DNA of 42,310 nucleotides from Bdellovibrionales bacterium (GTDB taxonomy: Bacteria > Bdellovibrionota_G > JALEGL01 > JAGRMV01), in NCBI GenBank assembly GCA_020434365.1, contig JAGRAX010000006.1:1-42310 (forward strand), written 5' to 3'. Under the pieces are notes generated by a model. The model was given only the letters and a program-made list of their open reading frames with translations, was not told the DNA's origin and did not search any database. A program made the translations under genes and the position numbers. Of this stretch, positions 37,669 through 42,310 are shown piece by piece (position 1 is the stretch's first letter; every line of letters starts with the position of its first letter).

Positions 37669-40600
37669 ATGTTAAGTAAAAAATATTGTGTTTCATGTGT
37701 TTTGGTTTGTGTTTTATGGATGGGAAGCGCGTGGTCTTTGGATGCGGGTTACTATGTGGGGCAGGCCATTCAGAATTATGAACTTGGAAAATACAAAGAT
37801 GCGCAGCAACTTCTCCTTCAAGCGCTGAAAGAAGATGACCAAAACGGTCAAGCCTACCAATGGATGGGAAAAATCTTCGAAAAACTCGGACAAGACTCTC
37901 AGGCCATCAACGCTTATCAAAAGGCCAGTATGATGTCCCCCAAGAATGCACAAAATTATGATCGCTTGGGCTTTTTATTTGAGAAAACTGGCAAAGAGCA
38001 GCTTGCCATTCAAAATTATGAACAAGCCACCAAGTTAGGATCAAACCACTCACAGACATACTCTTCCCTGGCACTTCTGCAGACAAAACGAGGGAAAGAA
38101 AGAGACGCACAAAAAAACTTTGAAAAAGCTGCAGCTCTCGATGCGGGCAATGAAGAAGCCATGGCTGCGCTGGCTTTGAGAGATGCTCGCAAGAACAAAA
38201 ATCTTCCGCAGGTCATTTCCAATCTTGAAGCTACGCGCATTCAATTTCCCAAAAATACACTTGTGAAAAATGAGCTGGCAAGAGCCTATATGCAAGGGGG
38301 CAATGTGGATTCAGCTTTGCGTGAATATGGGAGTGTTTTGACCCTCGACAAAAAAGATCCAGTGGCTTGGTATGGTTTGGGTCAGGCCTATGAAGCGAGA
38401 GGCAATGTCAAAAAAGCACAGAAAGCCTATGAAAATGCGCATACACTTGGGTTTGATGCCTATAAAACTCAGTTGGCCTTGGGGCGAATGGACGCTCAGT
38501 TAGGCAATGATCAAAAAGCCTTAGAATATTTCGATCGTGCAAGTAGTAGTGACAGGCAAAAAGCTCAGCCTTATTTGGAAGAAGCCAAGGTGTATATGCG
38601 ACAAAAAAACTGGGACAGTGCTCAAGCTGCGCTGGATCGAGCATTGGTTGTAGAAAAAAATAAGCAGGCCTCAGCCATGATCTATGAGTCTTTGGGACGA
38701 TTATTTATTGAGAAGGGAGAGTTTTCAAAAGCTCAAGCCTACTTTAGTGCGGGAATAAAAAAAGATCGAAAAAACCGAGCTCTTGGATATGGATTGGCGC
38801 AAAGTCTTGCGGCCCAAAACGATTCTAAAAAGGCCTTGAGACAATATGAAAAATTATCCAAAAATCAAAGCGATGACATCGGTCAAAAGTCATTGAGACA
38901 AGCGGGCGCCTTGTATTTGCAGTTTGGAAAACACACCAAGGCTTATCCAAGCTTGCTCACATCATCGAAATATTTCCCCAAAGAAGCAAAATTATGGGAT
39001 GACCTGGGTCAAGCTGCTATAGGTGTGGGTAGAGTCAAAGAAAGTATAGATCACTATGATCATGCGATTGCTTTCAAAACGGGAGATCATCTTCCTTGGA
39101 TCCACAAAGGAGACGCCTATGTCAAAATGAAAATGTGGGAACCCGCAAAGGCAAGCTATTTGCAAGCAGTGAAGCTTCAGTCCAGTTCTGTGTATGGATG
39201 GGAACAAGTTGCGCAAACTTCTCGCCAGCTCAAAGATGTCAATACAGAAATTTTTGCAAAAAAGAAACTTGAGGAGCTTGAACCGGCAAAGGCTCAGCAC
39301 TCAGAGAGACTCGGAGAAATTTATTGGGCACGTGAACAAAGCAATCTTGCTGAGGAATCTTACAAAAGATCAATAGAAAAAGAGCCGAGTCGTTTTACGT
39401 CCTTAGAGGCTTTGGGAAAAATCAATTTTCAACTTAAAGACTACCAAGAGAGTCAGCTCTTTTATGAAAGAGCCTTGGTCATCGAGAACAAAGATTTCGA
39501 AGCGCTGCAACGCTTAGGAGACATTGCAAGAATTCAAGGAGATGATGAAAAAGCAGAGCAATACTACGCAAGGGCCTTGGCGGTGCGCAAAAAAGATCCC
39601 ACGGTTGCCTACCAGTTGGCGCAAACTCAAGATCGTTTGGGTAGAGATGAGCGGACTGTGATTAAGTCTTATGATTATGCTTACAGCTTAAATCCAAGCA
39701 ACTCGGTAGCTGGAGTGCGAGCTGCCCAAATTCGAAAAGCCATTGGCGATGAAAAAGGATCCATTCAAACCTTTTCAACTGTAATCAAGCAAGATCCTGG
39801 CAACACAGGAGCAATGAAAGAAAAAGCCCAGCTATTAGAAAAACAACAAGACTGGGAAAATGCAGTTGCAGCTTATGAGCTTTTGCATTCTCGTCAAGGG
39901 CCAACATCTCAAACGTCAATTTCTTTGGCACGGTGCTATCGAAATGCAGGGCAAAAAGAAAAATCCGTAAAAGCATATCAAACTGCGATTGAGCTCAATC
40001 CTGATCAAAGTCAGCTGTTTTTGGAACAGGCAAAACTTCAGATCGACCTCAAAAGATATGCAGATGCTGAAGATTCCTTGAAGCAACTTGTATTAGATCA
40101 GCCCGATCACGAAGAAGGTCGGATGGTTTTGGCAAACTTGTATAGAGATCAAGGCAAAAATCGACTGGCTCTTGCTCAGTATGCACAAGTAATTCGGATC
40201 AATTCCAAAAACGCTCTCGCCTATGAAAACCTCGGGATTCTCTATGTCGGAGTCAAAAAAACCTCGGATGCGAAGCAAGCATTTGAAAATGCCATTGTTT
40301 TGGATGAAAAGCTTCATCAATCCTACTGGCATTTGGGAAATATTGAGTCGAGCTTGGGGCAAAAATCGCTAGCAATTGAAAACTATCAAAGAGCTGCCAT
40401 CATTGATTCTACGCAGCTTCGGTATCATGTGTCCCTGGCTGATGCGCTGGAAGCTGTTGGAAATACCTCTGCAGCCATTATTAGTTATCAGAATGCATTG
40501 AAAATTGATTCCAAAGACCTTCACTCTCTTTTGTCTCTGGGACAGGCGTATCATAAAACAGAACAATATCGACCCGCTCAGCAAAGCTACGAGCGTGCAG

Positions 40601-42003
40601 CCAAAGCCTATCCGACAGAAGTCAAAGCTCATGTAGGAGAGGGTCTTGCACAGGAAAAAATAGGATATTGGAAAGGCGCAGCCATTTCCTATCACGAAGC
40701 GATGAAGCTGCGCCCCAAAGATATCAGCATTGCTTTTCGGTGGGCCTATGCCGTTGAGAGAAGTGAATCTACGGATCAGGCAATCTCGGCATATGAAACC
40801 GCCTTGCGTATCGAAGAGTCTCATCCTTTGAGTAATGCAAGAATTGGAGGCTTGTGGTTCAAAAAAAATGACATGCCGAAAGCTCAAAAGTATTTGGAAG
40901 TCGCTGTAGCTGGAAACTCCCAGGATGTGCAAAGTCGCTTGTATTTGGGACAAGTGTATTTCAGAACAGACCAACTCAATCAAAGTTATCAGGTTTTTGG
41001 AAGCGCAAAAGCCCTCAAGGCAGATCATCAGATGCCGTATTTGTACTTGGCCAAGATCCAACGTACCTGGGGCAATTATGCGGAAGCCCGGGAGGAAATC
41101 AATGCTTTTATAGAGCTCGCACCCTCAGATCCAGAAGGCTACTACGAAAAAGGATTGATCTTGATGGGACTCAAACAATATCCCAATGCGGTAAGCGAGT
41201 TTGATAAAGCCATTGCTTATAAAAAAGACTACGCACAAGCATGGCTTGGAAAGGCTAGATCTCTAGATCCAGACAAGCAAAAGCAAAGACGAATCAGTAG
41301 TTATCTCAATGCAATCAAATATGATGATGGCTTGAACGACGCGCGATATGAAGTTGCACAAATCTACAAACAAGATCGCAACTATGCTGCTGCGACCAAG
41401 CAATATCGAGACATCGTATCTAGAGATTCAAAAGATCGAGAATCTTTGGTTGAGCTTGCAAGTTTGAGTATCGATACTGGCCGGCCCCAAGATGCCGTCA
41501 CAGATTTGCGAAACCATATGAAATCTCATCCAAAGGACAGTCAGTTGTCTTTCTTGTTTGGAAAAGCATTGTTTCAAACCAAACAAGAAAAAGATGCAAA
41601 GAAACAACTTGTAGAATCTGTTGAATTGGATGCCAATCGCGCTGAAGCTCAAATGCTTTTGGGGATGGTGTACCTCAAAGAGGAAAATGTAAAAAGAGCC
41701 AAAAGACATCTGGAACTTGCAAAAAACCTATCCCCCAACCGTGCAGATGTGTACTATGGCTTGGGTCAGGTCGCTGCAAAAGAAAAAAACTATGATCAAG
41801 CCATTGCCTTACAAAAACAAGCTCTTTCCATGGATCCCAAATTGAGCGATGCGCACTATCAACTTGGACTGGTTTATTCTGAAATGGGCAACGAGAAAAT
41901 GGCCAATGAAGAATTTTCAAAAGCGACATCTGTCAACTCTCTCAATAATATAGATGGACAAATCAATGCAGGTGAGGCTTTTGATCGATACGATAAAGAA
42001 TAG
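37669..42003 (+). CDS. Giant exported TPR-array protein
   Basis: A 1444-residue protein. The signal peptide (MLSKKYCVSCVLVCVLWMGS, then AWS/LDAG) indicates export. From about residue 25 to near the C-terminus the protein is a continuous series of 34-residue TPRs, about 40 by length; examples are AYQWMGKIFEKLGQDSQAIN and AHYQLGLVYSEMGNEKMANE. The open frame begins at 37663, but the ATG at 37669 has the better ribosome site. No catalytic domain or membrane anchor is seen. Such arrays form long superhelical scaffolds. A role in organising envelope or pilus proteins is inference from the lipoprotein upstream and the SH3-like protein downstream, whose start overlaps its end. Confidence 0.9.
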   Translation: MLSKKYCVSCVLVCVLWMGSAWSLDAGYYVGQAIQNYELGKYKDAQQLLLQALKEDDQNGQAYQWMGKIFEKLGQDSQAINAYQKASMMSPKNAQNYDRLGFLFEKTGKEQLAIQNYEQATKLGSNHSQTYSSLALLQTKRGKERDAQKNFEKAAALDAGNEEAMAALALRDARKNKNLPQVISNLEATRIQFPKNTLVKNELARAYMQGGNVDSALREYGSVLTLDKKDPVAWYGLGQAYEARGNVKKAQKAYENAHTLGFDAYKTQLALGRMDAQLGNDQKALEYFDRASSSDRQKAQPYLEEAKVYMRQKNWDSAQAALDRALVVEKNKQASAMIYESLGRLFIEKGEFSKAQAYFSAGIKKDRKNRALGYGLAQSLAAQNDSKKALRQYEKLSKNQSDDIGQKSLRQAGALYLQFGKHTKAYPSLLTSSKYFPKEAKLWDDLGQAAIGVGRVKESIDHYDHAIAFKTGDHLPWIHKGDAYVKMKMWEPAKASYLQAVKLQSSSVYGWEQVAQTSRQLKDVNTEIFAKKKLEELEPAKAQHSERLGEIYWAREQSNLAEESYKRSIEKEPSRFTSLEALGKINFQLKDYQESQLFYERALVIENKDFEALQRLGDIARIQGDDEKAEQYYARALAVRKKDPTVAYQLAQTQDRLGRDERTVIKSYDYAYSLNPSNSVAGVRAAQIRKAIGDEKGSIQTFSTVIKQDPGNTGAMKEKAQLLEKQQDWENAVAAYELLHSRQGPTSQTSISLARCYRNAGQKEKSVKAYQTAIELNPDQSQLFLEQAKLQIDLKRYADAEDSLKQLVLDQPDHEEGRMVLANLYRDQGKNRLALAQYAQVIRINSKNALAYENLGILYVGVKKTSDAKQAFENAIVLDEKLHQSYWHLGNIESSLGQKSLAIENYQRAAIIDSTQLRYHVSLADALEAVGNTSAAIISYQNALKIDSKDLHSLLSLGQAYHKTEQYRPAQQSYERAAKAYPTEVKAHVGEGLAQEKIGYWKGAAISYHEAMKLRPKDISIAFRWAYAVERSESTDQAISAYETALRIEESHPLSNARIGGLWFKKNDMPKAQKYLEVAVAGNSQDVQSRLYLGQVYFRTDQLNQSYQVFGSAKALKADHQMPYLYLAKIQRTWGNYAEAREEINAFIELAPSDPEGYYEKGLILMGLKQYPNAVSEFDKAIAYKKDYAQAWLGKARSLDPDKQKQRRISSYLNAIKYDDGLNDARYEVAQIYKQDRNYAAATKQYRDIVSRDSKDRESLVELASLSIDTGRPQDAVTDLRNHMKSHPKDSQLSFLFGKALFQTKQEKDAKKQLVESVELDANRAEAQMLLGMVYLKEENVKRAKRHLELAKNLSPNRADVYYGLGQVAAKEKNYDQAIALQKQALSMDPKLSDAHYQLGLVYSEMGNEKMANEEFSKATSVNSLNNIDGQINAGEAFDRYDKE

Positions 42004-42310
42004 GAAATATTATATAGGGGGGGGAGGATTATTTCTTTGGATCTGTGTAGGCGTAACAAATCTTTACGCCGAAGAAACGGTATTTTTAAGAGCAAAAGCA
42101 AACAATACTGTGTTTGCATACATCGATAAAAGTTTTGATTCTAAAAAGCTACTCACACTTCAAACATCTCAGGAAATAGAGGTTGTTTCTTATGATGCAA
42201 ATTGGATCAAAGTAAAAGTTCCTTATCAAGAGCAAGCGTATATTCATGGCTATGTCTCCAGAGCACAAAGAAATCTATACCTGTTACAAAAAAAACCAAA
42301 AATCGTAACT
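41981..42310 (+). CDS. Exported SH3-like domain protein, N-terminal part (runs off window)
   Basis: A frame open to the window end gives a leader MIDTIKNRKYYIGGGGLFLW followed by ICVGVTNLYA/EE, a signal peptide. A bacterial SH3-like module follows: TVFLRAKANNTVFAYID, then QEIEVVSYDANWIKVKVP and YIHGYVSRAQRN. Such modules bind cell-wall peptides. The start is placed at TTG (41981) because AGGTGA lies at the right distance (41970-41975); in-frame ATG 41966 and GTG 41972 are alternatives. All overlap the end of the TPR gene, implying coupled translation. It is missing its C-terminus, so its full role is unknown. Confidence 0.65.
   Translation, partial: MIDTIKNRKYYIGGGGLFLWICVGVTNLYAEETVFLRAKANNTVFAYIDKSFDSKKLLTLQTSQEIEVVSYDANWIKVKVPYQEQAYIHGYVSRAQRNLYLLQKKPKIVT

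Noticed and set aside
40369-41061. Long 230-codon minus-strand frame opposite the TPR gene
   Set aside because: It mirrors the repeat codons of the TPR array; such shadows are expected.

Overview
The window looks like chromosome from a Gram-negative, respiring, twitching-type bacterium of the former Deltaproteobacteria (Myxococcota, Bdellovibrionota or a neighbour). Three things point there: the type IV pilus order pilB-T-C-S-R-A-G-H-I-D-R2, which from memory matches the Myxococcus xanthus cluster; a myxobacterial-style Ser/Thr kinase with PEGA repeats; and a Tgl/PilF-like TPR lipoprotein. By eye the DNA is moderately AT-rich, unlike Myxococcus, so the exact group stays open. No rRNA, tRNA, CRISPR array, insertion sequence or prophage was seen. 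No stretch longer than about 210 bases lacks a gene.

Layout. 1-2.5 kb (minus strand): start of an exported protein, a PhoQ/PhoP-like two-component pair and a small exported PepSY-like protein. 2.67-9.1 kb (plus): an SUF iron-sulfur operon made of an Rrf2 regulator, an orphan NuoB (complex I subunit), SufB, SufC, SufD, SufS, and a fusion of a cysteine-less IscA-like domain with SufT. Most junctions overlap by ATGA. 9.2-9.9 kb: a cytochrome c gene broken by a frameshift. 9.9-12 kb (minus): the PEGA kinase. 12.2-14.9 kb (plus): a TMTC-like membrane glycosyltransferase with TPRs, then ribF.

15.1-28.5 kb (plus): the pilus cluster with motor ATPases PilB and PilT, platform PilC, the two-component pair PilS/PilR, the major pilin PilA behind a sigma-54 promoter and a strong terminator, the PilG/H/I transporter, prepilin peptidase PilD, a second sigma-54 activator whose receiver domain has lost its phosphorylation site, and a PilV-like minor pilin. 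A 20-bp box shared by the pilB and pilA upstream regions may tie the two transcription units together.

28.7-33.4 kb: a compact TCA module (icd, mdh, sucC, sucD) followed by ndk. 33.4-36.6 kb: rlmN with a terminator-like hairpin inside its 5' end, a frameshifted MFS transporter, and an MTA phosphorylase. 36.7-42.3 kb: a Tgl-like lipoprotein, a 1444-residue protein made almost entirely of TPRs, and the start of an exported SH3-like protein.

Points worth a second look are the modified SUF operon (NuoB coupled to SufB, IscA-SufT fusion), the kinase-less, phosphosite-less PilR2, the shared pil box, the overlapping Rrf2 operator and promoter, and three homopolymer frameshift sites that could be sequencing errors.
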